Shown here: in pieces, positions 50,730-60,005 of the stretch
Layout: each line of letters opens with the position of its first letter
How positions within the stretch are numbered: the first letter of the stretch is position 1
Made by a program: the position numbers and the translations under genes
Assembly: GCA_017745295.1 (NCBI GenBank)
Contig: JAGHZR010000001.1
Coordinates: 248,001-312,000, forward strand
Length of the DNA: 64,000 nucleotides
Reading direction: 5' to 3'
DNA from: Novosphingobium sp.
GTDB lineage: Bacteria; Pseudomonadota; Alphaproteobacteria; Sphingomonadales; Sphingomonadaceae
Notes under the pieces: model-generated
Databases searched by the model: none
The model's input: the letters and a program-made list of their open reading frames with translations, nothing else
Told to the model about the DNA's origin: nothing

Positions 50730-51224
50730 TCAGAACCGGGCCTGGAGACCGGCGGCCAGATAGTGGTCGCCGAAGTTCCCCTTCACGTCGATCCGGGGCA
50801 GCAGCGGCATCGACACGGTGCCGTAGGCCCGCACATCGCCGCCGATCAGGCGCGCACCGATGCCGAAGCCCAGCGCGGTCGGCAGGCGGTACATCGCCTC
50901 GACCTTGCCGAAGAACTTGGTTCCCGAGTTGTCGCACTTGCCGTCCGAGACACGGTCGCCGCTGGACTTGCTGAAGCACTGCGAATCCTGGTTGAAATAG
51001 CCGGGATGGTCGCGGTGGTGGAAGAATACGCCCGCGCCCGGCGTGATGCTGAAGCCGCCGTCAGAGATCACCGGCACCCCCACCGCCAGCTCGCCGCCCC
51101 AGTCGCCTTCGGCGCGCGCCACATTGGCCTCGGCCGTCACTTGCGCAGCGGCCGGTGCAGCAGCAGCACAGAGAGCAGCAGGAACGGCAACGAGCACAAG
51201 GGCAGTCGAGGGGCGGAATTTCAT
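50730..51224 (-). CDS. Outer-membrane beta-barrel-like secreted protein
   Basis: The start at 51224 (MKFRPSTALVLVAVPAALCAAAAPAAAQ) gives a signal peptide and a mature domain of about 137 aa, rich in alternating strands (GELAVGVPVI, FSITPGAGVFF, GFGIGARLIGGDVRAYGTVSMPL). It ends in aromatic/basic AAGLQARF, the pattern for outer-membrane insertion. Two Cys (QCFSKS, GKCDN) may form a disulphide. Family unknown to me. Confidence 0.65.
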   Translation of the reverse strand: MKFRPSTALVLVAVPAALCAAAAPAAAQVTAEANVARAEGDWGGELAVGVPVISDGGFSITPGAGVFFHHRDHPGYFNQDSQCFSKSSGDRVSDGKCDNSGTKFFGKVEAMYRLPTALGFGIGARLIGGDVRAYGTVSMPLLPRIDVKGNFGDHYLAAGLQARF

Positions 51225-51373
51225 GGCAGGTCCTTGATATAAGAAAGCGGATTTTGCCTTGCGAGGCCTAGGATTCCCGCAGGGTAGAGCGCAAGCCGGG
51301 CGGATTCGATCCGTCCCGGCCCAGGCTCTGTCCATCCCGCCAGCCTTGGCGCGGCGTTAACCAGACCGGTGGA

Positions 51374-52426
51374 TCAGGCCTGAAACACGACTTTCGTGCC
51401 CGCCGAGACCATCTGCGCCAGCCGCGCCGCATCCCAGTTGGTCAGGCGCACGCAGCCGTGACTCTCGGTCTTGCCGATATTCTGCGGCTCCGGGGTGCCG
51501 TGGATGCCGTAGTGTTCCTTGGAAAGATCGAGCCAGACCACGCCGACCGGGCCGTTCGGCCCCGGCGGCAGGAGCTTGTCCTTCGCATTCTTCTTAGCAT
51601 CCCAAAACAAGTCGGGGTTGAAGTGATAGTCCGGATTGCGCGCCTCGCCGACGATCTTCCAGGTGCCGAGCGGCAGCGGATCGTGCCCGCTGCCGGTGGT
51701 GACGGGGAACTGCGCGATCAGCTTGCCCGCCGCGTCGTAGGCTCTGAGGGCGCCGTCCGACTTGTCGACGACGATATGATCGGCCTTGGGCTGATCGGAC
51801 CGAACGCCCAGGCTTTGCAGCGTCTTCGCCCAGCCGGTCTTGTCATCGGCAAGCTGCGCGAGCGGGGCATCGGCGATGTCCGGCACCCGGATCTCGCGCC
51901 CGGCGCCGAGCACCGTCCCCGGACCATTGAGCGCCAGCAGGACCTCCGGCGTCGTATGGAAACGCTCCGCCAGCGCCTCGGACAAAGCGCGATAGCCGAG
52001 GTGGTCGAACTTCGCCTGTCCGGCCATGTCCTTGGGCAAGTCGGGCACGAAAGGACCGCGCGCGAAAGCGGCGGGGATGACGACCCGGCGTGTGCCCGGT
52101 TCGTTGCCCAGCGCCTGCTGCGTTGCCGGATCGAGCCTCCCGCTCACCGGCAGCCCCCGCGCCTCCTGGAAACCGCGCAGCGCCAGTTCGTAGGAAGCCC
52201 CCTCCCGCCCGTCGATAACGCCGGACGAGAAGCCCAGCCTATCCAGCGCGACTTGCGCGCGCAGCACGGGATTATCGGCTTGCCCGGCATTCCCATCCTT
52301 CGAGGCAGACACGAAGGCAAAAGGATCGGCGGGTTTCGCAGCCCCCTGCCCGCCCCCGGAATTTTCACCCGAATGACAGGCGGACAGCATGAGTACGGCG
52401 GCAAGACAGAGCGGCAGGGATCGCAT
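51374..52426 (-). CDS. L,D-transpeptidase lipoprotein (YkuD domain)
   Basis: The start at 52426 gives 350 aa with a lipobox LSAC (Cys at about 17). A peptidoglycan-binding-1-like domain (LDRLGFSSGVIDGREGASYELALRGFQ) is followed by the YkuD catalytic domain with HGTPEP and the active-site signature SHGCVRLTNWDA. L,D-transpeptidases form 3-3 cross-links in peptidoglycan or anchor lipoproteins. It is divergent from bioF with a 141-bp gap. Confidence 0.9.
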   Translation of the reverse strand: MRSLPLCLAAVLMLSACHSGENSGGGQGAAKPADPFAFVSASKDGNAGQADNPVLRAQVALDRLGFSSGVIDGREGASYELALRGFQEARGLPVSGRLDPATQQALGNEPGTRRVVIPAAFARGPFVPDLPKDMAGQAKFDHLGYRALSEALAERFHTTPEVLLALNGPGTVLGAGREIRVPDIADAPLAQLADDKTGWAKTLQSLGVRSDQPKADHIVVDKSDGALRAYDAAGKLIAQFPVTTGSGHDPLPLGTWKIVGEARNPDYHFNPDLFWDAKKNAKDKLLPPGPNGPVGVVWLDLSKEHYGIHGTPEPQNIGKTESHGCVRLTNWDAARLAQMVSAGTKVVFQA

Positions 52427-52567
52427 CAGGCGGGCATCCTTCGGTTTTTCCTTTGCCGTTCCAACGCACGAGGGCGGCGGCGGCTTCACGTCCCGCCGCG
52501 AAATCGATGCCCTCTTCGGCCCACCGGCCATTGTGCCGGACGCCCGCTTGCCATACCGGCTGGGGCG

Positions 52568-53746
52568 ATGAGCAGGCTCGACTCCTTCTTCGCAGCGGCG
52601 CTCGACCGGATCGACCGCGCCGGACAACGCCGCACCTTGCGCCCCGCCGCACTCGAAAAGGGTGGCCGCGTCCGCCGCGACGGGCACGAACTGATCGATT
52701 TCTCCAGCAACGACTATCTCGGCCTCGCCCGCCACCCGCTGCTGATCGAGCGCGCCCGCGCCTGGACGGAAGCCCACGGCACCGGCTCCGGCGCCTCGCG
52801 GCTGGTGACGGGGACCAGCGCGGCGCATCTCGCGATCGAGGCCCGTATCGCCCGGTTCAAGCATGCCGAAGCCGCGCTGGTCTTCGCCAGCGGCTGGCAG
52901 GCCAATGCAGCGGTTATCCCCGCCCTGCTCGCCGCAGTGCCCAACTCGGCTTCCCTGGGCGCGGCGGTCTTCACCGACCGGCTGATCCATGCCTCGATGC
53001 ACGCCGGCCTCGCGATCTCCGGCACCCGCCAGCACCGCTTCCGCCACAACGACCTCGATCATCTGGAAGAGCTGCTGGCGAGCAAGGGCGCCGAAGCCCC
53101 CGCCCGCCTGATCCTCACCGAAAGCGTGTTCTCGATGGACGGCGACCGCGCCGACATCGCCCGTCTGGCCGAAATCGCCGCCCGCCACGATGCCTTCCTG
53201 TTCGTGGACGAAGCCCATGCCACCGGCGTGCTCGGCCCCGGCGGCGCGGGCCTCTCGGCGGAAGTGCCCGGCGGGATCGACCTCGTCATGGGCACCTTCA
53301 GCAAGGCGCTGGGCGGTTTCGGCGCCTATGTCGCCGGGTCGCGGGTGATGATCGACTACCTCGTCAATGCGGCGAGCGGCTTCATCTTCACCACCGCCCC
53401 GCCGCCCGCCGTGCTGGGCGCCATCGACGCCGCGCTCGATCTCGTACCGGGCATGGACGCCGAGCGCACCCACCTTGCCGCGCTGGGCCAGCGGCTGCGC
53501 TCCGGCCTCGCCGCGCTCGGCATCGATCACGGTGCATCAAGCACGCAGATCGTTCCCGCCGTGATCGGCGCGGAGGTCGCCGCGCTCCACCTCTCCCGCA
53601 AGCTGGAGGAACGCGGACTGCTCGCCTCCGCGATCCGCCCGCCCACGGTACCGCCCGGCACGAGCCGCCTGCGCCTCGCCCTGCGCGCGACTCATGCGGC
53701 GAGTGATATCGATGCCCTGCTGAACGCGATCGAGGCCTGCCGGTGA
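52568..53746 (+). CDS. bioF: 8-amino-7-oxononanoate synthase BioF
   Basis: BioF condenses pimeloyl-ACP with L-alanine, the first step of biotin ring formation. The 392-aa PLP enzyme has DFSSNDYLGLARHP, the glycine-rich GTGSGASRLVTGT, DEAHATGVLGPGG and the PLP-lysine region MGTFSKALGGFG. It is first of a tightly packed operon; the GTG of the next gene overlaps its stop. Confidence 0.94.
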   Translation: MSRLDSFFAAALDRIDRAGQRRTLRPAALEKGGRVRRDGHELIDFSSNDYLGLARHPLLIERARAWTEAHGTGSGASRLVTGTSAAHLAIEARIARFKHAEAALVFASGWQANAAVIPALLAAVPNSASLGAAVFTDRLIHASMHAGLAISGTRQHRFRHNDLDHLEELLASKGAEAPARLILTESVFSMDGDRADIARLAEIAARHDAFLFVDEAHATGVLGPGGAGLSAEVPGGIDLVMGTFSKALGGFGAYVAGSRVMIDYLVNAASGFIFTTAPPPAVLGAIDAALDLVPGMDAERTHLAALGQRLRSGLAALGIDHGASSTQIVPAVIGAEVAALHLSRKLEERGLLASAIRPPTVPPGTSRLRLALRATHAASDIDALLNAIEACR

Positions 53747-54363
53747 AGCTGCTCTTCGCCCATGGCTGGGGCTTCGACCGCTCGTTCTGGACGCCGCTGG
53801 CCGATCTCCTGGCAGACCTGCCGCTGGAGATCGATGATCGCGGCTACTTCGGCAGCCCTGAGGTCGTCGCGATGGATGGTCCCTGCCTTGCCGTTACTCA
53901 TTCCTTCGGCACCATGCGCGTGCTGATCGACCCGCCCGAGGGCCTCTTGGGCGTGCTCGCGATCAACGGTTTCGAGCGCTTCTCCGCATCCTCAGGCTAT
54001 CCCGGCGTGCCGGTCCGTGTGCTCGACCGCATGTTGCGGCGCTTCGGCGAGGAGCCGCGCGCCGTGCTTGCGGAGTTCCGCCGCCAATGCGGCGCGGAGG
54101 CGGCGTTCGGCGAGATCGACGCCGCCCTGCTGCACGACGACCTTGTGCGCCTGCGCGACGAGGAGACCTCGTTGCCAGCCGTCCCCATCGTCTCGCTTCA
54201 AGGCGCGCGCGACCCGCTCCTGCCCGAAGCGATGCGCGCGCAAGTCTTCCGGAACGCCGCCGTGCGCCGGATCGAATGCGAAACCGGCGGGCACCTCCTC
54301 CCGCTCGAAGTGCCGGAATTCTGCGCCCAGGTGGTGCGCGACATGATCGAGGCACTGGCATGA
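53743..54363 (+). CDS. Alpha/beta hydrolase, probable pimeloyl-ACP methyl ester esterase (BioH-like)
   Basis: The 206-aa protein has an alpha/beta-hydrolase oxyanion start (LLFAHGWGFDRSFW), a nucleophile elbow reading THSFGT (Ser in the G-x-S-x-G position with T for the first Gly), an Asp in GARDPLLP and His in GGHLLPL. Located between bioF and bioC, it probably removes the methyl group that BioC adds. It is shorter than E. coli BioH (256 aa). The GTG start overlaps the bioF stop. Confidence 0.75.
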   Translation: MKLLFAHGWGFDRSFWTPLADLLADLPLEIDDRGYFGSPEVVAMDGPCLAVTHSFGTMRVLIDPPEGLLGVLAINGFERFSASSGYPGVPVRVLDRMLRRFGEEPRAVLAEFRRQCGAEAAFGEIDAALLHDDLVRLRDEETSLPAVPIVSLQGARDPLLPEAMRAQVFRNAAVRRIECETGGHLLPLEVPEFCAQVVRDMIEALA

Positions 54364-55124
54364 ACGCGCCCCGCGAGCGAGTCAGCCGCGCCTTTGCCAC
54401 CGCGCTCGACTACGACGGCCATGCCCGCATCCAGCGCGAGGTCGCCCAGACGCTAGCTAACCGGATCGCCGCGCTTGATCTGCCGCCCAACCCGCGCGTG
54501 CTGGAGATCGGCTGCGGCACCGGCTTTCTCACGCATGCTCTGGCCGGGCTGGATGGCGATTGGCTCGTCACCGACCTTGCGCCCGAAATGCTGGAGCGCT
54601 GCCGCAGCCGACTGGGCGAAAGCGCCCGGCACCGCTTTGCCGTGCTCGACGGCGAATACGGCACCCCGGACGGCGGCCCGTTCGACCTGATATGCTCCAG
54701 CCTCGCCGTGCAATGGTTCGACGATACCCCAGCCGCCCTCGCCCGCATGGCGAGCTGGCTGGCGCCGGGCGGGCACCTGATGGTGACGACTCTCGGCCCC
54801 GGCAGCTTCGCGGAATGGCGCGCCGCGCATCAGGCGGAGGGGCTGCAACCCGGAACCCCCCGCTTCGCGGACATCGCCACTTTCGGTGACCTCATCCACG
54901 CGGTCGAGCACCCCGTCGAGCATCATGCCGATCCGCTGGCCTTCCTTCACGCCCTCAAGGCCATCGGCGCCCAGACCGCCGAAGCCGGACACCGCCCCCT
55001 TTCCCCCGGCCAGCTTCGCCGCGTCATGGCACGTTTCGCCCAAAGCGGATGCCCCCAAAACGGATGCAAAGTGACTTACGAAGTCGTGACCTGCCACCTA
55101 CACCGAGAAACGAACGCCTCATGA
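54360..55124 (+). CDS. bioC: Malonyl-ACP O-methyltransferase BioC
   Basis: BioC methylates malonyl-ACP to start pimelate synthesis by the fatty-acid pathway. The 254-aa product has the SAM motif [14 protein letters not shown] and typical BioC segments ([39 protein letters not shown]). The start overlaps the previous stop. The C-terminus has Cys-rich SGCPQNGCK that I do not know from other BioC proteins. Confidence 0.88.
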   Translation: MNAPRERVSRAFATALDYDGHARIQREVAQTLANRIAALDLPPNPRVLEIGCGTGFLTHALAGLDGDWLVTDLAPEMLERCRSRLGESARHRFAVLDGEYGTPDGGPFDLICSSLAVQWFDDTPAALARMASWLAPGGHLMVTTLGPGSFAEWRAAHQAEGLQPGTPRFADIATFGDLIHAVEHPVEHHADPLAFLHALKAIGAQTAEAGHRPLSPGQLRRVMARFAQSGCPQNGCKVTYEVVTCHLHRETNAS

Positions 55125-55750
55125 GACCGCTTATCGTCACCGGAACCGATACCGAGATCGGCAAGACCGTCTTCGCCGCCGCGCTCGCGGGGGCCCTCGG
55201 CGCGCGTTACTGGAAGCCGGTCCAGGCGGGCCTCGAGGAAGACGGCGGCGACGGCGACCGCGTGGCGCGCCTCTCCGGCCTGCCCGCCGACCATATCCTG
55301 CCCGAGGCCTATCGCCTCGCCACCCCCTGCTCGCCGCACCTCGCCGCCGAGATCGACGGAGTGGAGATCGATCCCGAACGCCTCGCCCTGCCGCAAGTGG
55401 ACGGCCCGCTGGTCGTCGAGGGTGCTGGCGGCGTGATGGTCCCGCTCACCCGCACCACGACGTATGCCGACCAGTTCGCGCGCTGGAACGCCCCGGTCGT
55501 GCTGGTGGCGCGCACGGTGCTCGGCACGATCAACCATTCGCTGCTCTCCATCGAGGCCCTGCGCGCACGCGGCGTCGAGGTGCTGGGCGTGGCCTTCGTC
55601 GGCGACCCGGTGGAAGACAGCGAGGCAACGATCTGCGCCATGGGCCAAGTCCGCCGCCTCGGCCGCCTGCCCCGCCTCGCCTCGCTGACGCCGGAAGCGC
55701 TGACCAAGGCCTTCGCCGAAAACTTCCGTATCGGAGATTTCACGCAATGA
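55121..55750 (+). CDS. bioD: Dethiobiotin synthetase BioD
   Basis: BioD closes the ureido ring using ATP and CO2. The 209-aa protein begins [21 protein letters not shown] (P-loop [10 protein letters not shown]), with [12 protein letters not shown] later. It is coupled to bioC and bioA by overlapping ends. Confidence 0.93.
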   Translation: MRPLIVTGTDTEIGKTVFAAALAGALGARYWKPVQAGLEEDGGDGDRVARLSGLPADHILPEAYRLATPCSPHLAAEIDGVEIDPERLALPQVDGPLVVEGAGGVMVPLTRTTTYADQFARWNAPVVLVARTVLGTINHSLLSIEALRARGVEVLGVAFVGDPVEDSEATICAMGQVRRLGRLPRLASLTPEALTKAFAENFRIGDFTQ

Positions 55751-57000
55751 CATCATCGGTCTGGCACCCCTTTACCCAGCACGGCCTGCAGGAACCGGTC
55801 CCCCTCGTCACCCATGCCGAGGGCGCTCTGCTCCACACGGCCGACGGCAAGGCGGTGGTGGACGCGGTGTCCTCATGGTGGGTGACGACCCACGGCCACT
55901 CCCACCCGCGCATCAAGGCGGCCATTGCCGAGCAGGCCCAGAAGCTCGACCAGATCATCTTCGCCGGATGGACCCACGAACCCGCCGAGCAAGTCGCCGC
56001 AGGCCTGCGCGCGATCATGCCGGGAAGCCTGACGCGGGTGTTCTTCTCCGATTCGGGTTCGACCAGCGTGGAAGTCGCGCTGAAGATGGCGCTCGGCTAC
56101 TGGCACTGGCGCGGCGAGAACCGCCACCGCATCGTCGTGATGGAAAACTCCTACCACGGCGACACCATCGGCGCGATGTCAGTGGGCGAGCGCGGCGTAT
56201 TCAACCAGCCCTACGAACCGCTGCTGTTCGACGTCGGCCGCATCCCCTTCCCCGCCGCCGGAGCCGAACAGCAGACGCTGGACGCACTCGAAGCGCTCTG
56301 CCGCCAGCCGGACACCGCCGCGCTGATCGTCGAGCCGCTGATCCTTGGCGCGGGCGGCATGCTGGTCTACTCGCCCGAGACGCTCGCGGCGATGCAGGCG
56401 ATCTGCGCCCGCTACGGCGTCCTCTTCATCGCCGACGAAGTGATGACCGCCTGGGGCCGCACCGGCACCCTCCTCGCCTGCGAACAGGCAGGCGTGGTCC
56501 CGGACATCCTCTGCCTCTCCAAGGGCCTGACCGGCGGCGCCGTCCCGCTCGCCGTCACCATGGCCAGCGAAGCGATCTTCGAGGCACACTACTCCACCGA
56601 CCGCGCGCGGATGTTCTTCCACTCCTCCAGCTACACCGCGAACCCCATCGCCTGCGCCGCCGCCGCCGCCAACCTGACGATCTGGCGCGAGGAACCGGTG
56701 CTGGAGCGTATCGCCGCACTGGCCGGGAAACAGGCGACGTGGATCGGGAAGCTCGGCCAGTTCTGCCACTTCGACAATCCCCGCACGATCGGCACCATCG
56801 CCGCGCTCGATCTCAGGACTTCGGGCACCAGCGGCTACATGAGCGACCTCGCGCCGTGCCTCATGGCGTTCTTCCGCGAGCGGGACGTGCTGCTGCGGCC
56901 GCTGGGGAACACCGTCTATGTGATGCCGCCCTACTGCATTTCCGACGACCAGCTTGGGCAGGTTTGGGAGGCTATCGGGGAAGCGGTGATTTCGTTTTAA
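55747..57000 (+). CDS. bioA: Adenosylmethionine-8-amino-7-oxononanoate aminotransferase BioA
   Basis: BioA makes 7,8-diaminononanoate using SAM as amino donor. The 417-aa PLP enzyme has [10 protein letters not shown] at the N-terminus, [48 protein letters not shown] and the PLP-lysine [14 protein letters not shown]. It is the last gene of the operon; bioB is not in the window. Confidence 0.95.
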   Translation: MTSSVWHPFTQHGLQEPVPLVTHAEGALLHTADGKAVVDAVSSWWVTTHGHSHPRIKAAIAEQAQKLDQIIFAGWTHEPAEQVAAGLRAIMPGSLTRVFFSDSGSTSVEVALKMALGYWHWRGENRHRIVVMENSYHGDTIGAMSVGERGVFNQPYEPLLFDVGRIPFPAAGAEQQTLDALEALCRQPDTAALIVEPLILGAGGMLVYSPETLAAMQAICARYGVLFIADEVMTAWGRTGTLLACEQAGVVPDILCLSKGLTGGAVPLAVTMASEAIFEAHYSTDRARMFFHSSSYTANPIACAAAAANLTIWREEPVLERIAALAGKQATWIGKLGQFCHFDNPRTIGTIAALDLRTSGTSGYMSDLAPCLMAFFRERDVLLRPLGNTVYVMPPYCISDDQLGQVWEAIGEAVISF

Positions 57001-57015
57001 GAACAAGGGTGAAGA

Positions 57016-57035
57016 GCAGGGGCCATCGCCCCTGC
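57016..57035 (+). terminator. Hairpin after bioA
   Basis: GCAGGGGC (57016-57023) pairs with GCCCCTGC (57028-57035), loop CATC. There is no T-run after it, so it is only a weak terminator candidate. Confidence 0.45.
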
Positions 57036-57150
57036 ACCCCGTTACTGTCGAGGTCAGGTGCGACCTATACGCTATGCGCCCATGGCGGCGTCGGGAGACT
57101 TATTGGCTGCGCCGCAGGGAGTGCACTACGGATAGGCTGGGCGCGAGGTA

Positions 57151-57187
57151 GACATTCCGAGGGTCTGGGGGATCATCCCCCAGGACT
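57151..57187. repeat. Dispersed palindromic repeat, copy 2
   Basis: Same element as 31433-31469, with two differences. It lies between the convergent bioA and SPINDLY genes, where its stem CTGGGGGAT/ATCCCCCAG could end both transcripts. Confidence 0.75.
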
Positions 57188-57194
57188 TCTCCCT

Positions 57195-59420
57195 TTATTC
57201 GACTTCAAAATGATCCGGCGAAAGCCCGGCCAACCGCCGCCGCTGCATCTCCGTAAACGCCGCCTCCACCCGCCGCGTATAGTCGGCGGTACGAAACAGC
57301 GGCGAAGTCAGCCGATTGACGGCGAGACGTTCGCGAAGATCGCGCAGCCTGCGCGGATCATGGATCAGATCAAGTGCCGTCGCTTCGTAGGCGGCCTTGT
57401 CGGGCACCGCCAGTTCCGGCAGTCCGACCGCGTGGACGAGGCTTCCCGCCACCCGCGCGGCAAACTGGCGCCCCGGCATCGTCAGCACCGGCAGTCCGGC
57501 CCAGAGCGCGTCGCTGGCGGTCGTATGGGCATTCACGGCGAAAGTATCGAGGAACAGGTCCGCCAGCATAAGGCGCCCGAGGTGCTCGCCGTGTGGAACA
57601 CCGGGGGAGAACACCAGCCGCGCCGGATCGACGCCGCGCGCCGCCGCTTCGCGCCGCAGGTTTTCCTCCGCCCATTGGTTCGAGCGCAGAAGCCAGAGTG
57701 TGCTGCCTTCCACTTGGGCCAGCAGTCGCATCCAGATATCGAATGCCTCGGGGTCGATCTTGTAGGTGTGGTTGAAGCAGCAGAACACGAAGCCGCGTTC
57801 GGGCAGGCCCCAGCCATTGCGACCGCACGTGTCGGGTATGAGCGCGCGCTGGTCGTCGTTGGCTTGGTAGGAATGGGGTAGTCGGACGATCTTTTCGGTG
57901 AACCAGCGCTCGTTGCCCGGCGGCAGGGCTACGGCATCGGCGATGAAGTAGTCCATGCAGGCGTGGCCGACGGTGCCGGGGTAGCCCATGTAGCTCACCT
58001 GCACGGGCGCGAGTCTCTGGCCGAACATCGCGGTGCGGGTGCCGCGCGTGTAGCCTTTAAGATCGACGGCAATGTCGAGACCGTCCGCTCTGGCCTGGGT
58101 GACGGCTTCGACGTCGGTCAGATGGCCGATCTCGGTGAAGGCGTCGGCATGGCTGCGCAGCACCCTTCGCGAGGCATCGCCGTCGCAGCGCGGGCCGTAG
58201 CTGTAGAAGTGGATATCGAAGCGGCTGCGGTCGTGTTCGCGGAACAGGCCGCTCATCAGGTACATCGTCGCGTGATCGTGAAAGTCGGCCGAGAAGTAGC
58301 CGATTCGGATGCGTCCGTCGGTGGATGGCGCAGGGTTAGGCGGGATTTGTGGCGGCGGACCGAACTTCATCGCCGCGCAGGCCAGCGAGCGGCGATACTG
58401 GTGCGCCGGATCGTCCACGAAGGGCAGCGCCGCGAAGGGCTGGACGGCGGCGGCAGTGGGTCCCTCTGTTCGTGCGAACTCGGCGCGGTGGCTCCAGTCG
58501 CAGATATGCGCTTCCTCGAACAGCGCCTGCAGCAATGCCGAGCGGTCCTCCGGATCGAGCGCATGGGCCTTGCGGAAGGCGGCTATAGCCTCGGGAAGTT
58601 CACCCTTGAGCACGAGCGCCTTGCCGCGATTGACGATGGCCTGGGTATTGCCCGGATCGGCCTCCAGCGCCTGACCATAGGCGGCCAGCGCGTCATCCAG
58701 CCGGTCCAGCAGCAGGAGTTCGCCGCCCAGATTGTTCCAGGCGAGCGCATGTTCCGGCTTCAGGGCCAGGGCACGGCGATAGGCCGCAACCGCCTCCAGC
58801 CGCGCGCCGCGCTTGGCCAGCAGGTTGCCGAGGTTGTAATGCGCCTCGGTATAGCCGGGATCGAGGGTGACGGTCTGCACGAAGCCCTCTTCTGCCTCGG
58901 CATGGCGATCCTGAAGATCGAGCAGGTTGGCGAGATTGAACCGCGCGTCGGCATAGCCGGGATGGCGGGCGATCACCTCGCGATAGATGGCCTCGGCTTC
59001 GGCGAAGCGATTCTGGCGGCGCAGCGTGATGGCCAGATTGTTGCGGCAGGCCGCTGCGCCGAGATCGATCTCGACGGCCCGGCGGAAGGCGGCCTCGGCG
59101 GCGGGAAGCGAACCCAGCGCGAGGAAGGCGGCGCCTTGCAGGTTGTGGACGGTGAAGCTCTGCGGGAACTCGGCGGCCAGTTTCTCGCCCTCGCGGGCGG
59201 CCTCGGCCATGCGGCCTGCGCGGTAGGCAGCAATCATCGCCTCCAACTGCGTCGGGGTGGGATCAGCCTGCGCGCCGTCGAGCGTGTCCAGCGCCGCCCG
59301 CGCCCGAAGGTTGCGGGGAAAGCGACTCAGAGCCTCATGATAGAGCGCCCGCGCCGCAGCAGTCTCGCCGCGCCTGGCTGCGCCCCTCGCCTTGATCAGC
59401 AGCGCTTCCAACCCGCTCAC
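57195..59420 (-). CDS. SPINDLY-type O-GlcNAc transferase with TPR repeats
   Basis: The 741-aa protein has an N-terminal array of TPR repeats (about residues 1-310) and a C-terminal glycosyltransferase family 41 domain. Signatures: IGYFSADFHDHATMYL, VSYMGYPGTVGHACMDYFIAD, FCCFNHTYKIDPEAF and NAHTTASDALWAGLPVLTMPG. Such enzymes transfer GlcNAc or another sugar to Ser/Thr of proteins; the TPRs select the substrate. It is cytoplasmic. Two tRNA-Gly genes lie upstream on the same strand. Confidence 0.9.
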   Translation of the reverse strand: MSGLEALLIKARGAARRGETAAARALYHEALSRFPRNLRARAALDTLDGAQADPTPTQLEAMIAAYRAGRMAEAAREGEKLAAEFPQSFTVHNLQGAAFLALGSLPAAEAAFRRAVEIDLGAAACRNNLAITLRRQNRFAEAEAIYREVIARHPGYADARFNLANLLDLQDRHAEAEEGFVQTVTLDPGYTEAHYNLGNLLAKRGARLEAVAAYRRALALKPEHALAWNNLGGELLLLDRLDDALAAYGQALEADPGNTQAIVNRGKALVLKGELPEAIAAFRKAHALDPEDRSALLQALFEEAHICDWSHRAEFARTEGPTAAAVQPFAALPFVDDPAHQYRRSLACAAMKFGPPPQIPPNPAPSTDGRIRIGYFSADFHDHATMYLMSGLFREHDRSRFDIHFYSYGPRCDGDASRRVLRSHADAFTEIGHLTDVEAVTQARADGLDIAVDLKGYTRGTRTAMFGQRLAPVQVSYMGYPGTVGHACMDYFIADAVALPPGNERWFTEKIVRLPHSYQANDDQRALIPDTCGRNGWGLPERGFVFCCFNHTYKIDPEAFDIWMRLLAQVEGSTLWLLRSNQWAEENLRREAAARGVDPARLVFSPGVPHGEHLGRLMLADLFLDTFAVNAHTTASDALWAGLPVLTMPGRQFAARVAGSLVHAVGLPELAVPDKAAYEATALDLIHDPRRLRDLRERLAVNRLTSPLFRTADYTRRVEAAFTEMQRRRLAGLSPDHFEVE

Positions 59421-59549
59421 ATTCCCTCCACGGCATATCGGGGCCGGAGTAGGCGAACGAGGTTCACGCCGTATCTACGCGCGAATCAGGATCTCCGCTT
59501 AGTGCGGATTTTAGGCTGTGAAGATGTCTGGATTTCCACGAAAGGAAAC

Positions 59550-59624
59550 TGGAGCGGGCGAAGGGATTCGAACCCTCGACCCCAACCTTGGCAAGGTTGT
59601 GCTCTACCCCTGAGCTACGCCCGC
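59550..59624 (-). tRNA. tRNA-Gly (anticodon GCC), copy 1
   Basis: 75 nt with encoded CCA. The acceptor stem GCGGGCG/CGCCCGC, anticodon stem CAACC/GGTTG with loop TTGCCAA (anticodon GCC), and T loop TTCGAAT are clear. It is identical to the copy at 59673-59747. Confidence 0.97.
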
Positions 59625-59672
59625 TCGGCGTTTCGGAAATCTTCCGGCTAACCGGAAAATCCCTGTATGAAC

Positions 59673-59747
59673 TGGAGCGGGCGAAGGGATTCGAACCCTC
59701 GACCCCAACCTTGGCAAGGTTGTGCTCTACCCCTGAGCTACGCCCGC
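59673..59747 (-). tRNA. tRNA-Gly (anticodon GCC), copy 2
   Basis: Identical in sequence to the gene at 59550-59624, 48 bp apart on the same strand, so a tandem duplicate. It is transcribed first. Confidence 0.97.
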
Positions 59748-60005
59748 TCTGACGTTCTAGACCTGCTGGAGTAACCGGCAGGTCCGGGGTGGAGGCGCGC
59801 CACTAGCAGTGACCTTTGGGGGCTGCAAGAGGAAAATCGAAAGAATTTTCAAAATCCCGTAATATCGCGATTTTCCGGGTGAGCGGCCCCACGTGGGCCT
59901 TACCGTCTCTCTCGGCAGAACCGGACGTGAAACGACAACCACCCTTCACAAATCCGTCCCGAAAGCCGATCTAGGGTGCCATTCGTTTTTACAGGAGCAC
60001 GTATC

